The position numbers and the translations under genes were made by a program. A stretch of DNA of 25,507 nt, taken from the NCBI GenBank assembly GCA_016720145.1, contig JADJXV010000011.1, forward strand, positions 1 to 25,507. The letters are read 5' to 3'. The stretch's first letter is position 1. Each line of letters begins with the position of its first letter. Positions 1-9,456 of the stretch are shown here, one piece after another. Below the pieces are notes generated by a model. It worked only from the letters and a program-made list of their open reading frames with translations, was not told the origin of the DNA and searched no databases. The DNA is from Ignavibacteria bacterium (lineage in GTDB: Bacteria > Bacteroidota > Ignavibacteria > Kapaibacteriales > UBA961).

Positions 1-1041
1 TTGTACTCTGCAGGATTCCATTGTCCAAGGATTGCATTGCTCCAAACCAAGCCGAAAATAGATTTGTTCAACAGGTAAATGATATACTCACCTGATACTT
101 TTGCCATGCGCCGTGCCTGCCGTTGCGGCAGGTAAGCATTGACTGTGTCAATTACACTTCCCAGCAGTTCGCTCGAGCGCTGTGAACTACTCTCACCGAC
201 AAAATATGCTAAAGATTGATGGGGATTATTGATAACGAACGTTCGGCACTTTCAATAGCACGTGGTGATGTTTAATTGATAAGCGACAAGCACCGGCATA
301 ACACAACACTTGAGAGTAATATCAAGCTTTGTGACTGCATACTGAACTGCATTCCCAATATCACTTTCTGCAAGAGTAATATTCCCAAGGACGAGATGCG
401 TTTTCGCACGATTGAGATAGGAATACGCATGATCGGGCTGTTGTTTTATCGCCACGTCAAGAAGTAGAATATTCCGCCTTTGCTTTTCAAGCATTGCAAG
501 AGGCATTAAATTATACGCTATGATTGAATTTAATGGTGGGTACAGAGAGTTATTTCCAAGCCCTTGTGCAAGAATTGATTCTAATATCTGTGTTCATAAA
601 TTATACCTTCAAATTTTGATAGCAGGATGATTCCTGAAAAGGCGTGAAAACCCGAACTCGAATAAATATCGGTGCCGCCATCTGCTCTTGCAGCATAAGG
701 ACAGTACATCCACCAAAATCACTCCAGAAACAGGAGTACTTGCCGTAATAGTTCGGATGGCATCGTCAGGATTCAGAAGTCGGCTCATCGGCATCGATGG
801 AGAGTATCCATGGCAACGTAGCCGCAAGTGCTACATTGCGTGCATCCGAGAAGTCATTGTTCCATGGGTGATGGAGAATTCTACAACCATACCTTGAGGC
901 GATTGCACACGTGCCGTCGGTCGAACCCGTATCGACGAGAATGATTTCACCGGCAACCTGCGCGACTGATTCGAGGCATTGCGCCAGCATTTTTTCTTCG
1001 TTTTTGGCAATTATACAGACCGAGAGCAGAGAATCATCCAT
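1..1041 (-). pseudogene. Family 2 glycosyltransferase with C-terminal TPR repeats, frameshifted, runs off the left edge
   Basis: The first frame starts with ATG at 1041 and reads a GT2 (GT-A fold) N-terminus: SVCIIAKNEE, then EIILVDTGSTDGT and a DADE metal-binding (DXD-like) motif near residue 84. The frame then breaks. The segment at about 609-680 ends in FRNHPAIK, which resembles the stretch before the GT2 domain end. A further frame at 252-506 reads a TPR helix pair (HAYSYLNRAKTHLVLGN). Another frame, from about 253 down to position 1, reads VIDTVNAYLPQRQARRMAKV without stops. The family uses nucleotide-sugars to modify cell-surface or secreted products. At least three frameshifts are needed to join the pieces. 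The gene may be intact in the cell if the indels are consensus errors (see findings). The identity as GT2 plus TPR is firm; the substrate is unknown. Confidence 0.75.
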
Positions 1042-1152
1042 GAGAAATACGCATCATAAAGATAGAAGTAACAAGTTGATTTATCAAAATTAACGAACAT
1101 TCAGCCAATTAAAAAAATGATGTCCGGAATGTGGAAATTTGTTGCCCATAAA

Positions 1153-1181
1153 AAACCGCACAGATAGAATCTATGCGGTTT
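1153..1181 (-). terminator. Rho-independent terminator downstream of tRNA-Pro
   Basis: An inverted repeat (AAACCGCA at 1153-1160, TGCGGTTT at 1174-1181, plus an inner AGAT/ATCT pairing) forms a long hairpin. Read on the minus strand it is followed by a run of T, and it begins about 11 bases after the tRNA 3' end, as expected for a tRNA terminator. Confidence 0.75.
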
Positions 1182-1192
1182 TGGATTTGCTC

Positions 1193-1266
1193 GCGGTGTG
1201 GCGGGATTTGAACCCACGACCCCTACTACCCCCAAAGTAGTGCGCTACGGGCTGCGCTACACACCG
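1193..1266 (-). tRNA. tRNA-Pro (anticodon TGG, with an alternative 8-base loop register)
   Basis: Acceptor arms CGGTGTG and CACACCG pair perfectly. The D-stem is GCGC/GCGC and the T-arm is GTGGG TTCAAAT CCCGC. The anticodon arm is ambiguous. Pairing ACTAC with GTAGT gives a 7-base loop TTTGGGG with anticodon TGG. Pairing CTACT with AGTAG restores a normal position 26 and a normal 5-base variable loop, but leaves an 8-base loop TTGGGGGT. The CCA end is not encoded. The base in the discriminator position is C, where A is usual for bacterial tRNA-Pro. Proline identity is supported by either reading. Confidence 0.88.
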
Positions 1267-1331
1267 TTTTTGCACCGCGAAAATACGGCTTACGGCGCGA
1301 ACTACCAAGTTTTTGCGCTCGAAGAATGGTA

Positions 1332-2223
1332 TTAATACTGTTTCTTTTTAAAATTGAGCACCTTGAGCGACTCGAAGAATTTCTCGACTTTTGGGATTGC
1401 AGCCGGTGGATTGACATCAAAATACCAGAAGTTTTCGGTGTCGCCGCGATTCATGCCAAGTTGCATAGTTCCCTGTGACTTATGTTCGGCTATGAGCCAG
1501 TTTACGATGACTTTGTAGTTCAGGTTGTCCTTATACCCAAATTTCTGCGTACGGTCAAAAAAGAACGAAGGTTTTGCGCTGAGCACTGCAGTCAGGCGGA
1601 AACCGTATAAACCCCCTAAAATTGACTTTGCAGTGTCTGTCTTTTCAGAAACAGTACATCCGAGGATGATAGGACGTTCTTCAGGAGTGCGAGCTCACTG
1701 AGCGTTTGCAAGGCGAGTATCGTGGCCGCCTTATGGTGTCCATGTGTTTCGGGTGTCGGCAAGAGGCAGAAAATATAGTCGTACTTTTCGCGGAGGATGA
1801 GTTCTTTGAGTTTTTCGCGAACCCATTTTACATTCCACACTTGCGTGAGTACAGTATCGTGGTCGAGGGTATAATGCGTGTCTTTTTGGTCAAAGAAATA
1901 ATAATTCCGAATGCCGATAATCTTGCCGCCTGCCATGATTTCGCGTTTGCGGATTGTGGGGAGGAGTTCGCGTCCAACGGCTTCATCGGTGAGCTCAGCG
2001 CCATAAATATCTTCAGCAAGAGTCGAATATTTAAACCCCGCCTCACCATTCGTGACAAGCGCAAGATCGACCTTGCCTTTGAGATCGTGGGTAATTTTAT
2101 ACACCGACGCTGCAAATCCCGTTTCATCATCGGGATGCGCGGTGACGATCAGCACTTTAGGAGCTTCTCCGCAGCATGAGCGAGAGGAGACGAGAGCAAA
2201 GAGAAGGAGGAAGATTTTTTCAT
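1332..2223 (-). pseudogene. PIG-L (LmbE-like) family deacetylase with signal peptide, two frameshifts
   Basis: The main frame (2155-1616) begins VLIVTAHPDDETGFAA. The AHPDDE motif is the zinc-binding and catalytic signature of PIG-L N-acetylglucosaminyl deacetylases, and HGHHK near residue 140 of that frame supplies the further metal-binding histidine. A second frame (1586-1332) holds the C-terminus (NWLIAEHKSQG, NFWYFDVNP). Two single-base gaps explain the breaks. One is in an A6 run just after ATG 2223; an A7 run would give a signal peptide MKKIFLLLFALVSSRS. The other is near 1660, where AAG instead of AAAG stops a frame that would continue KERPIILGCTVS. Rejoined, the protein is about 297 residues, normal for the family. 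The substrate is probably an N-acetyl sugar derivative. The signal peptide implies action in the periplasm. Confidence 0.85.
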
Positions 2224-2340
2224 AGGATGTTGGGCATAGTTGTGGAAGTTATTGTACTTATAAATTAGATTCGTTGTTTAATTCTATAAAATTGATAAAG
2301 TTATATGAGAAAATGGAAGCAGAATTACTTAATACAGTTT

Positions 2341-3052
2341 CTAAAGTTTTCCACGAAAATGTAAAAAACCAAACCAACTCCACGAACCATCGACAAAGGA
2401 GTGGGTTTTCTCTCGAAAGCTAATAGTATAGATGTCTTTAGTCGTGCTACGATAATTATTATTCAAATAGTTAAGTTCAAATTCAAATTTACGGATTGTT
2501 TCTATTTGTTTTAAGGTTAAATATGAGGAATTAGAACTAAAAGTAGGACCATCCGATTGCCATATTGCATAGTATTTACCCTTGCGTTTGTGGATAGTCA
2601 AGGTGTCAGATTTAAAATGAAAGCAACCACTGGATTGCATAGCAATTGTATAACTTTCTTGTCTCGCAATTGATCGATGATAGGAATGTACGTTTCCTTT
2701 GTAATCGAGTGAATCAGCGCAATCTTGATATTAAACGACTTAAAGGTCGAAATATAGATTCGTTTAGATTCTTCTTTTTATAAATTGATCTGCTTGCAGG
2801 CGAATCGTATATATCCTGTATCTAAAGCGTTTAGGAGTGTGAACTGCCTTCGTTCCATCGAGTATTCGAAATGGCATATTTTTTAAAACAATGATAGAAT
2901 CCTATAAAAATGGAAGAACCCCACAAATAAGACCTAGCATTGGTAATCTCAATCCTCAAGCTAGCTATATTCTGACCTGTCGAAGACTTCGCGACAAATG
3001 CTTGTGAAAGTATATAATTAAAGAATCCTATAATTGAATAAAGATATTTCAT
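2341..3052 (-). pseudogene. Secreted protein of unknown function, several frameshifts
   Basis: Starting at ATG 3052 the product opens with a hydrophobic, signal-like segment (MKYLYSIIGFFNYILSQAF). Coherent stretches then follow in different frames: KNMPFRILDGTKAVHTPKRF, IYISTFKSFNIKIALIHSIT, IPIIDQLRDKKVIQLL, and finally the open frame 2640-2341 (SGCFHFKSDTLTIHKRKGKY, LKQIETIRKFEFEL, FVDGSWSWFGF). The last part resembles a small conserved hypothetical family of Bacteroidota, from memory, with no function assigned. Joining them gives a protein of roughly 235 residues. It could instead be two adjacent small genes (3052-2830 and 2780-2341). Confidence 0.45.
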
Positions 3053-3256
3053 GCCTGAATTTCTTCTACGGACTTCATCCGAAAATAAATTATAATTTAC
3101 GTTATAAAAAAAAACCTTAATTTTCACACCGTTTGTCGATTCACTGTCGATTTGTGCGTTGATTCTGATATTGAACTAACATGAATTAGGCGTACCATGA
3201 CAAAATTGGCTAAATAGCTAATAAAAAATGAGGTTTCAAATAATCTGAGTTGCTCT

Positions 3257-3469
3257 ATGACTGATCAACAAATTATATCCGAGTTCATCAACCTCCTGAA
3301 AGTGCTCAAATGGAAGTATTACATTATATCTTTTTTAAAACAAGAACATTTATCCCTAAAAATCCAAACGTTCTACCAATCGAGGTCTTTGGCGGATCGA
3401 AGGAAATACACACTTTCTCCGGATTTTGATGCTCCATTAGATGATTTTTAATGGGAGTACATGCAATGA
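3257..3469 (+). pseudogene. DUF2281-type antitoxin, frameshifted
   Basis: The start MTDQQIISEF and the end SPDFDAPLDDF match the pattern of DUF2281 proteins, short antitoxins found beside PIN-domain toxins. The middle is only readable in a second frame (PESAQMEVLHYIFF, then EVFGGSKEI), which matches the family's usual LPESAQ...VLHYI and VFG.SKG segments. A CCC run reduced to CC near 3295 accounts for the first shift. An in-frame TAA at 3449-3451 precedes WEYMQ and TGA, where the family normally reads (K)EYM. The real end overlaps the toxin start as ATGA, typical of translational coupling. The expected role is to bind and neutralise the downstream toxin. Confidence 0.7.
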
Positions 3470-3836
3470 AATATATCTCATTGATACCCATACCTTCCTT
3501 TGGTACTAGTTCCGGCGATAATAGTTTGAGTAAACACTCCAAAATCTTGTCAGATTCTACCAATGAGATTTTTGTACGTATTGCGAGCATTGGGGAAATT
3601 TCTATTAAAACATCCTTGGGTAAGCTTAATATTACGGGAGTTACGAACAAATTTTGAAGATATTACAGAGAACAGTATCGAAATACTGCCAATTAATTTT
3701 GAACATACTGTAATCCAGGATCGACTGACTTACCATAGAGATCCGTTCGATAGATGATTATTTCTAAACAATTGCAGAAACCATGAGTATCATAAGCAAG
3801 ATGAAGCGTTTGATAATTATCTGATTAATGAGATTG
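3466..3836 (+). pseudogene. VapC-type PIN-domain toxin, frameshifted
   Basis: PIN-domain motifs appear in order but in different frames: LIDTHTFLW near the start (first catalytic Asp), DNSLSKHSKIL, VRIASIGEISIKTSLGKLNI, then NFEHTVIQDRLTYHRDPFDR (the third acidic patch of PIN nucleases), and DEAFDNY near the C-terminus. Family members of this kind are about 125-130 residues, and the span here fits. PIN toxins are Mg-dependent RNases inhibited by the antitoxin encoded just upstream. At least three indels break it, two of which could be lost bases in T runs near 3500-3510. The identity of the family is firm. Whether the gene is dead or only mis-sequenced cannot be decided. Confidence 0.75.
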
Positions 3837-4064
3837 ACCACGTCGAGAATGGTAACACAATTCCGTCCGCACAGCTGTTACAACTCGTCGTAAACACACT
3901 GCCTTTTTAAAACATCTGCATGAATAAGGAGCTAGGATTAGTCTTTCTTTGTTCCATTATCATAAGCGGATAGTATTCCTATCTCTAGATCAAACTTGAG
4001 GAACAACCTTATAAAAACAATTGAATTAGAATAAGTATGACTTGGATATTTGCTAATAAAATTT
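3837..4064. other. Gap with no assigned gene
   Basis: Apart from a short coding-like stretch at about 3818-3910 on the plus strand, which runs on from the toxin frame and reads HVENGNTIPSAQLLQL before a stop, nothing is recognisable here. No repeat, RNA gene or clear promoter was seen. Confidence 0.4.
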
Positions 4065-4717
4065 CTAAGCTATTTTTCTCAGGCAGTAACGCAAAAGCTG
4101 CACAACATCTCTGCATTTTATGGTAACCAAAAGTGAGAATTCGCCGCCAAGCTGACCTCTATGCACATCGGCATTTCGATGGTCATTGATGACCTCGAGT
4201 CCTGCAGTGAAGCAAAGCAATAATCGTTGAACAGAGTAAAAAATCGTAGATGGGTTCTGTCCAATATTCCCTGAATCTTGATACGTAAAATCATCGCGCA
4301 TAATCGACCTCACTACATCCCAATAAGCGATATTCGGAATGCTCACAATCACCACTCCACCGATCTAAGGTGAATAACAAGTTTTTGAGTGTTTCCCACG
4401 GGTCAATTAAATGTTCGAGTACATCTCCGCAAATATTAACATCAAAATAATTTTCAGGAAATGGCAACTCAATCGTTCCGACATTACCGCATATCACTTT
4501 GTCTAACCGATTGGACTACGCTCGCCGGTGTTCGTTGTATTCTACACCAACTACCTCGTCCATTCAAATTTTTCCCTTGGCTACTTGCGCCATGACTCCT
4601 TCTACTGGTCGATTTCAAGCATCCGTTTCGTTCCTAGCGGAATTTTATCAGGATTTCTGTTCGGACTTATCGGTAATATTCTCTGTCCTTTGAGTCGTAT
4701 TCTTCGTTAAGTGACAT
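4065..4717 (-). pseudogene. Class I SAM-dependent methyltransferase, frameshifted
   Basis: The gene begins at ATG 4717 with MSLNEEYDSKDREYYR, followed in other frames by RTEIL, a motif I region (PLGTKRMLEI, where the glycine-rich loop is damaged) and VVGVEYNEHR (end of beta-2, acidic residue). The frame at 4497-4291 then gives DKVICGN and LPFPENYFDVNICGDVLEHL (motifs II/III: the D..LEHL signature of Methyltransf_11/23). The frame at 4355-4065 gives VIVSIPNIAYWDVVRSIMRD. Rejoined length is about 217 residues, normal for this family. Such enzymes often sit near glycosyltransferases and modify surface glycans or lipids, but the substrate is not visible. At least three indels are needed. Confidence 0.75.
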
Positions 4718-4852
4718 AGTGTTTTGGGTAAGATAATTAACGACAATAGGTTTGGAGGTTTTTCTTTTTAAGAAAAGTGTTTCAATTAAATTGCCACACA
4801 TCAAATCTATCATTCTCACGCAGAAACGGAAATTACCTCGAATTTTCGCTTG

Positions 4853-6178
4853 CTAAAAATAGACGACAATCCACTTACGAGCACGATCAATCCCCAAATA
4901 GTACAACCGGTATATCGAAATTGTTGGCGACATAGTTGCACTAAACAACCATATCCACAGGAGTATCGCCGTGATTGCGGGAATTGGGTAAAGCCACATT
5001 TGAAATGGGATGCGATCGGATGACCACTTGCGCCTGAGGAGCATCACGCCGACAGCTCCACCGATGGACTGAATAATAATACGCATGTTGGCGAGAATAG
5101 CGATGATTAGTTCCTTCATCTTGAACATCAAGCTAAATATAAAGGCAATTCCGCAAAGGACTAAGAGCGATATATGCGGGAAATCTTTCGTCGGATGTAG
5201 TTTGCTTAAATACCTTAAAAAACGCACCTTCACTACTGCTGCATATGGAATCCGTGAATAATGAGCAAACCACGGCGGCAAAGAGAGATGCAAAGGCAAT
5301 AAGGAGAGTCAGTCCAGCTCGAAAAAGTGCAGCCGAATGGCCGCTTACAACTACTCAATAAACGTGCTGACGATGAATGGAAATTCTGGATTTCCTGCCA
5401 TAGCCCTCACCATAAACACTAGATTCAAAGAAAGATAGAAAGGCAATTCCGATGATGGATAAAAAAATACTTCGAGGGATATTCTTTCAGGATTACGAAT
5501 TTCACCGCCCAAATGACAGACATTATAATACCCAAGATAAGAATACACCGTTTTCACAGTACGCACGTACCCAGGGAAGGTCAATACCCATGAGAAAGTC
5601 AGTCGAATTCTCGAGATAGGTAAATACAAACGTGGAATTAAAATGAGTAAGCTCCACCACATATCCAGCCAACCATAGTAGCCAGGACGGCAACCCATGC
5701 GCCGTGCCACCGAGATTTTCCCGATATCACCCTTTACGATAGAAGAACAGTGATGACAGGACGAATCCACCGGAGACCGTTTGGATTGAAGGGAGGTTCG
5801 AACCAGAAAGTGGAAATACATCACAAAGCCGATGGGAGGCCGGATGCTACCACAAGCGGCGCTTGGATAACAGTCTACCAGATGAAGAGAAATGACATCA
5901 AGCACACCCCGACGATCACGGCCGAAAGTTTCGCGGAGGAAGACAAAGCTGCCGCCTGCTTGTGGCATTGCCGCGCCAAGTTCAGCCCGGACAAACTCAT
6001 CAACAATCCAAGTACAGCACCGGCTAACCATACCCAAATCGCCTGCGGACCTACGCCATAATCTGAACGACTGTCAGGATTACGATAAATGGTCAAAGTA
6101 CGAACCATGTCGATCATATTTAAAGCTGTTGCCTGTACGAGACCGAGTTCGCGACGGAGTGCGGGTTTTAGTGTTCAT
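4853..6178 (-). pseudogene. APC-family amino-acid permease, many frameshifts
   Basis: From ATG 6178 one frame reads KPALRRELGLVQATALNMID, the usual N-terminus of APC permeases. Other frames add GPQAIWVWLAGAVLGLL (TM2), RAELGAAMPQAGGSFVFLRE (the highly conserved GA.MP.AGG.Y.FLRE segment), FLFIW, GYYNVCHLGGEIRNPER (the G(E/N)..NP.R loop after TM6), PYAAVV, and a C-terminal block HPTKDFPHISLLVLCGIAFI through MLLRRKW to IPFQMWLYPIPAI. The length of 442 codons fits the family with about 12 TM helices. The role would be proton-coupled amino-acid or polyamine uptake. At least five indels interrupt it, and a short loss near 6080-6100 removes part of TM1. Confidence 0.8.
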
Positions 6179-6202
6179 TAAGTGAAGAATTGATATTCAA
6201 AA

Positions 6203-6227
6203 AGCCCTTCTGCAGGTACAAAGGGCT
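6203..6227 (-). terminator. Intrinsic terminator hairpin
   Basis: AGCCCTT (6203-6209) and AAGGGCT (6221-6227) form a 7-bp stem. On the minus strand it is followed by TTTTT, so it probably ends the small gene at 6226-6474 and insulates the permease gene. Confidence 0.55.
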
Positions 6228-6474
6228 AGAAAAGGAACGGAGAAATTACCAGTAACATTGTTTTAGGATTCGCAGATGCCCAAGCTAATTCCACGATTTC
6301 AGCTATGCCTGATAGTGATATCTCCGACTCGTCCCCTCCCACAGAGTTTTCTCCATTCTGTATAGTCAAATTATCCTGCTTGATCAGTGTAATAAATCGG
6401 TCTGCTTCAGATAAATCAAGCATTGTAGAAAGCGCTCTGAATCCTTCTTGCTTGATGACTGCATCTGTTCTCAT
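6226..6474 (-). pseudogene. Small conserved protein, unknown function, frameshifted
   Basis: The start MRTDAVIKQEGFRALSTMLD followed by LSEADRFITLIKQDN resembles a widespread family of about 65-residue proteins, recalled as typically continuing FDYT.WR..LW...S.E. That continuation is present but out of frame: DYTEWRK in one frame and KTLWEGTS in another. The true product was probably about 65-70 residues, with at least two indels here. No function can be assigned. Such proteins are often found near toxin genes, but none lies directly beside it. Confidence 0.5.
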
Positions 6475-6540
6475 GGCTGTTCTTCGATAAAGTGAAATTT
6501 GTCTATATTTTGTTCAGAAGCAACGCATACGCATTGTGCT

Positions 6541-6722
6541 GATTAACCGCAAAGTGCGCGAAGGGTATCGACAAAGTGCGCAAAGTAGTAAATTATATTT
6601 ACTTGTCGAATTCTCTCTTCGGAATAAACAAAGCGTACTTCCGGCGAATGTTGAATGGGGAACTGCCTAAAATACTATCCTTTGCGAACTTTGCGAATCC
6701 TCTGCGACCTTTGCGTTAAAAC
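6541..6722. repeat. Inverted repeat, TTAACGCAAAG family
   Basis: A left arm at 6543-6588 (TTAACCGCAAAGTGCGCGAA onward) and a right arm at 6676-6720 are imperfect reverse complements over about 45 bases, separated by about 90 bases. They are built from GCAAAG(T/G)(T/G)CGC modules. The same family recurs at 17029-17090. It lies in the 442-base gap between the small protein gene and guaA. The rest of that gap (6723-6916) shows nothing recognisable. Confidence 0.7.
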
Positions 6723-6916
6723 TGATTTCAATAGATTACGAAGAACAAAAGTATGAACTGTTTTGACGAGATTCCATATTCTACATAACTAGCATAGACA
6801 AATAAAATCCTCAAGTCAGCATCAACATCTATACAAACCTACATAGAAATTTAGAAGTGCACAAACTATCGTTGAACCATTTGACTTCACAAACCCTACG
6901 AACAATTACACCTCCA

Positions 6917-8437
6917 TCACTCCCACTCGATCGTCGCAGGAGGTTTTGCTGGAAATATCATAGCAGACCCTATTAATTCCACGTACTTCGTTGATGATGG
7001 ACTGGTTGCCGTTCGCGCAAAGTACTGGATGGCATGTGATACCGGTCTGCCCGTCATGCACGTCAGTACTGGTCACCGCGCGGAGTGCACACCTCCCATT
7101 TCGTAAGTGCGTTCATCACCTATGACGCCGACGCTTTGTGCGAGTAGAAGTACGGCAAACGCCATATCGAACTATACAAGCCTGCCTTACGAATTTCCTC
7201 AAGGTAAATATCATCTGCCTTACGGAGAATACTCAGACGTTCTTCGCTGAGTTCACCCAGAACGCGGATTGCGAGGCGGGACCGAGGAAAGGATGCCGCT
7301 CAATGAACCATTCAGGAATACCAAGCAGGCGACCAACATTGCGCACTTCGTCTTTGAAAAGCTCGCGGAACGGTTCCGGTAAGAGCGAGATTCATGTGGC
7401 CGGGCAAGCCTCCAACATTATGGTGCGACTTAATGGTCACTGACGGACCCCTTCACGCTAACCGATTCAATTACATCGGGATAGAGTGTTGCCTTGAGCG
7501 AGGAATTTCGCATCGCCGATTTTTTTGCTACTTCTAAACACATCAATAAAGGTCTTACCAATGATTTTACGTTTTTGTTCTGGATCGGAAACATTTGCAA
7601 GGCGGGAGAGGAATAAGTCACTCGCATCGACTACATCAATACTCATCGAGAAATGTTCGCGGAAGAGCCGCTCAATCGTCGCACTCTCATCGGTGCGTAA
7701 GGTCCGGAGTCCACGTGAATGGGGTGTAATTGATCGCCAATCGCTTTGGAAGCAGCACCGCAGCCACGGTTGAGTCCACACCACCGGAGAGCGCGCAAAT
7801 CACTCCGCCGCTTCCGACTTTTGCCTTAATTTCAGCAAGTTGTGATTCGATAAATGCTTCCGCGTTCCAATTGCCCGAGCAACCGCACTTCTCCTAACAA
7901 AATTGGAGAGGATGGTCTTGCCTTCCTGACTTGTGATGTACTTCGGGGTGGAACAGCGTAACCCAGATGCGACGTTCTTTATGGCCGAAAACAACAGAAG
8001 GAGAAGTCACTGTATTACCAATAACTTCACACCCGGTGCAAGCTGATTAATATGATCGCCATGACTCATCCACACAATGCTTGAGGGCTGATATCTTGCA
8101 ATAATGGATCTTCCAGAATGACATTGAGTTCGGCACGTCCAAATTCTCGATGATTGGACGCAATCACCTCACCGCCAAGCTGATAAGTAATCAACTGAGA
8201 ACCATAGCAGATACCGAGAATCGGCACGCCAAGTTCATACACCGCCGGCGTCGAATGAGGCGCACCCTCGCCTACACAGGACCTGGAAAGAGTTATCCCA
8301 TTAGGATGAAGCGAACGGAGCTTTCAGAGGAAATATTAAAGGGATGAATCTCGGCATACGCCGCATTACACACCCTACGAGCGATAAGCTGTGTGTACGA
8401 ACCAAATCGAGAATAATTATCGTACAGAATGAAGCAT
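6917..8437 (-). pseudogene. guaA: GMP synthase (glutamine-hydrolysing), many indels
   Basis: GuaA aminates XMP to GMP with glutamine and ATP, the last step of de novo GMP synthesis. From ATG 8437 to the TGA at 6917 there are 507 codons, the normal size. Conserved blocks appear in order in different frames: YTQLIARRV (start of the class I glutamine amidotransferase domain), AEIHPFNIS, GVPILGICYGSQLITYQLGG (catalytic Cys in GICYG), VWMSHGDHI, LFHPEVHH (catalytic His and Glu), CALSGGVDSTVAAVLL (PP-loop of the ATP pyrophosphatase domain), HVDSGL, LSRLANVSDPEQKRKIIGKT, QSVGVIGDERTYE, and the invariant C-terminus DISSKPPATIEWE. Ten or more indels are needed, at places two within 20 bases (7040-7060), while residues stay conserved. 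That pattern is odd for a decayed housekeeping gene. Confidence 0.9.
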
Positions 8438-8537
8438 ATCTTCCAAAAATAGTAAATTACAAAAATAATCTCATAAGTAAAGGTGACGATGGGAATTCTA
8501 AGTAAGGTTTCGCAGTAAAAAATACGCTAAACTACTG

Positions 8538-8643
8538 GAAGCTCCATAGGAGCAAATCTTAATAATGGACGATTCATTGAAACAAAGCTCCGTAGGAGCG
8601 ATCGTCGATTCCACCAACTATATCGCTCCCATGGAGCTTCTTT
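8538..8643. repeat. GCTCC(N)nGGAGC palindromic repeats, three copies
   Basis: Two direct copies (AGCTCCATAGGAGC at about 8539 and AGCTCCGTAGGAGCGATCGT at about 8586) and one inverted copy (TATCGCTCCCATGGAGCTTC near 8620-8640) lie within about 105 bases, each able to form a small hairpin. The second and third copies are inverted to each other, so they could pair into a larger stem. The flanking 8438-8537 and 8644-8785 hold nothing recognisable. Confidence 0.75.
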
Positions 8644-8785
8644 GGGGATTTTGGTACTTACTATTGATATTTCGCCCTTACTGGGCTGTCTGAAGGTATT
8701 TTATTATCGTAAATTTTGAAGAGAAACCTTAGATAGAAAGCATTTGCAGCTACAATTTCCACACTGTATTTCAAAATGATGAAAC

Positions 8786-9082
8786 CTATAATATTAAGGT
8801 TTGCACAACTTGGAGTACAAGATAGAGTGCAGTATTGTTTATCGGTCGAATTGTTGTTTTGGACTCGGATACTACGTGAGTATGGGCGAGAGGGATGGCG
8901 GAAACTAATCGAGCGACGAATGGAAGTGGTGAAGTAGAAAGCAAGTCGAGAATTAAGTGGTAACTACATAACATTGCATCGGCATAGAGTTGCTTGAAAT
9001 TCAGCGCCCTCTTCACCTGCACCCGCGCACCTTCCTGCAGGCATCCGAACAAGAAAAACAGCAGATAAAGAATCTTTTTCAC
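8786..9082 (-). CDS. Possible secreted or lipoprotein-like hypothetical protein
   Basis: An open frame of 98 codons begins MKKILYLLFFLFGCLQEGAR, which looks like a signal peptide, possibly of lipoprotein type (FLFGC). The rest of the frame (KRALNFKQLYADAMLCSYHL onward) has no recognised domain. Given the indels all around, the true product may switch frames within this span, so the C-terminal part should not be trusted. No relatives are recognised. Confidence 0.3.
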   Translation of the reverse strand: MKKILYLLFFLFGCLQEGARVQVKRALNFKQLYADAMLCSYHLILDLLSTSPLPFVARLVSAIPLAHTHVVSESKTTIRPINNTALYLVLQVVQTLIL

Positions 9083-9158
9083 GCAGTAAGCAATCCTAAG
9101 TTAGGCAATGAGTTGTGTACGAAAATATAGTTCGCATCAATTTACAGAACGAACAGTT

Positions 9159-9280
9159 TAGCTTCCTTAGCCCTTAAGGGCGACCTGTTTCTGGTCACAA
9201 ATAGACCCCAAAGAACCAACGTGGCACCATCGGTGCGGACCTAATTAATGCGCAAACTGGTTTGCACCTGCAGGAGCTAA
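9159..9280. repeat. Cluster of mixed short palindromes
   Basis: Several small palindromes sit side by side: TTAGCCCTTAAGGGCGACCT (followed by GTTT), GGCACCATCGGTGCGGACCT, and GCGCAAACTGGTTTGCAC, with a possible degenerate piece TGCAGGAGCTA. The first shares the GACCTGTTT tail with the 5' flank of the group II intron. No coding frame covers this gap. Confidence 0.6.
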
Positions 9281-9410
9281 TAACTTTTTTGGAATTCATT
9301 ATGTCGAGTAGAGAGCTAATCCACATACTTTAGATTCCACCGTAGCTCCACACATTTCTGCTTTTGTGCCTTGAATGTGTATTTCTTGGATGTGCATTGC
9401 TCCCCTCACA

Positions 9411-9439
9411 GAACCGTGGCGGATTTCCCTCCACGGCTC
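9411..9439 (-). ncRNA. Group II intron domain V
   Basis: On the minus strand this reads as a hairpin with arms GAGCCGTGG and CCACGGTTC and a GAAA tetraloop inside an AGG/TCC stem, with the AGC catalytic triad at the base. It is slightly shorter than the usual 34 nt, which could be real or another indel. It is followed by TGTGAGGGG, typical of the joiner into domain VI. Confidence 0.75.
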
Positions 9440-9456
9440 CTCAGTGCATTCCGCTG

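Noticed and set aside
1706..2179. 157-codon plus-strand open frame
   Set aside because: Antisense shadow of the PIG-L gene, which has clear family motifs on the minus strand.
5750..6185. Plus-strand open frames of about 100 codons
   Set aside because: They lie opposite the APC permease, whose conserved motifs are on the minus strand; composition is not protein-like.
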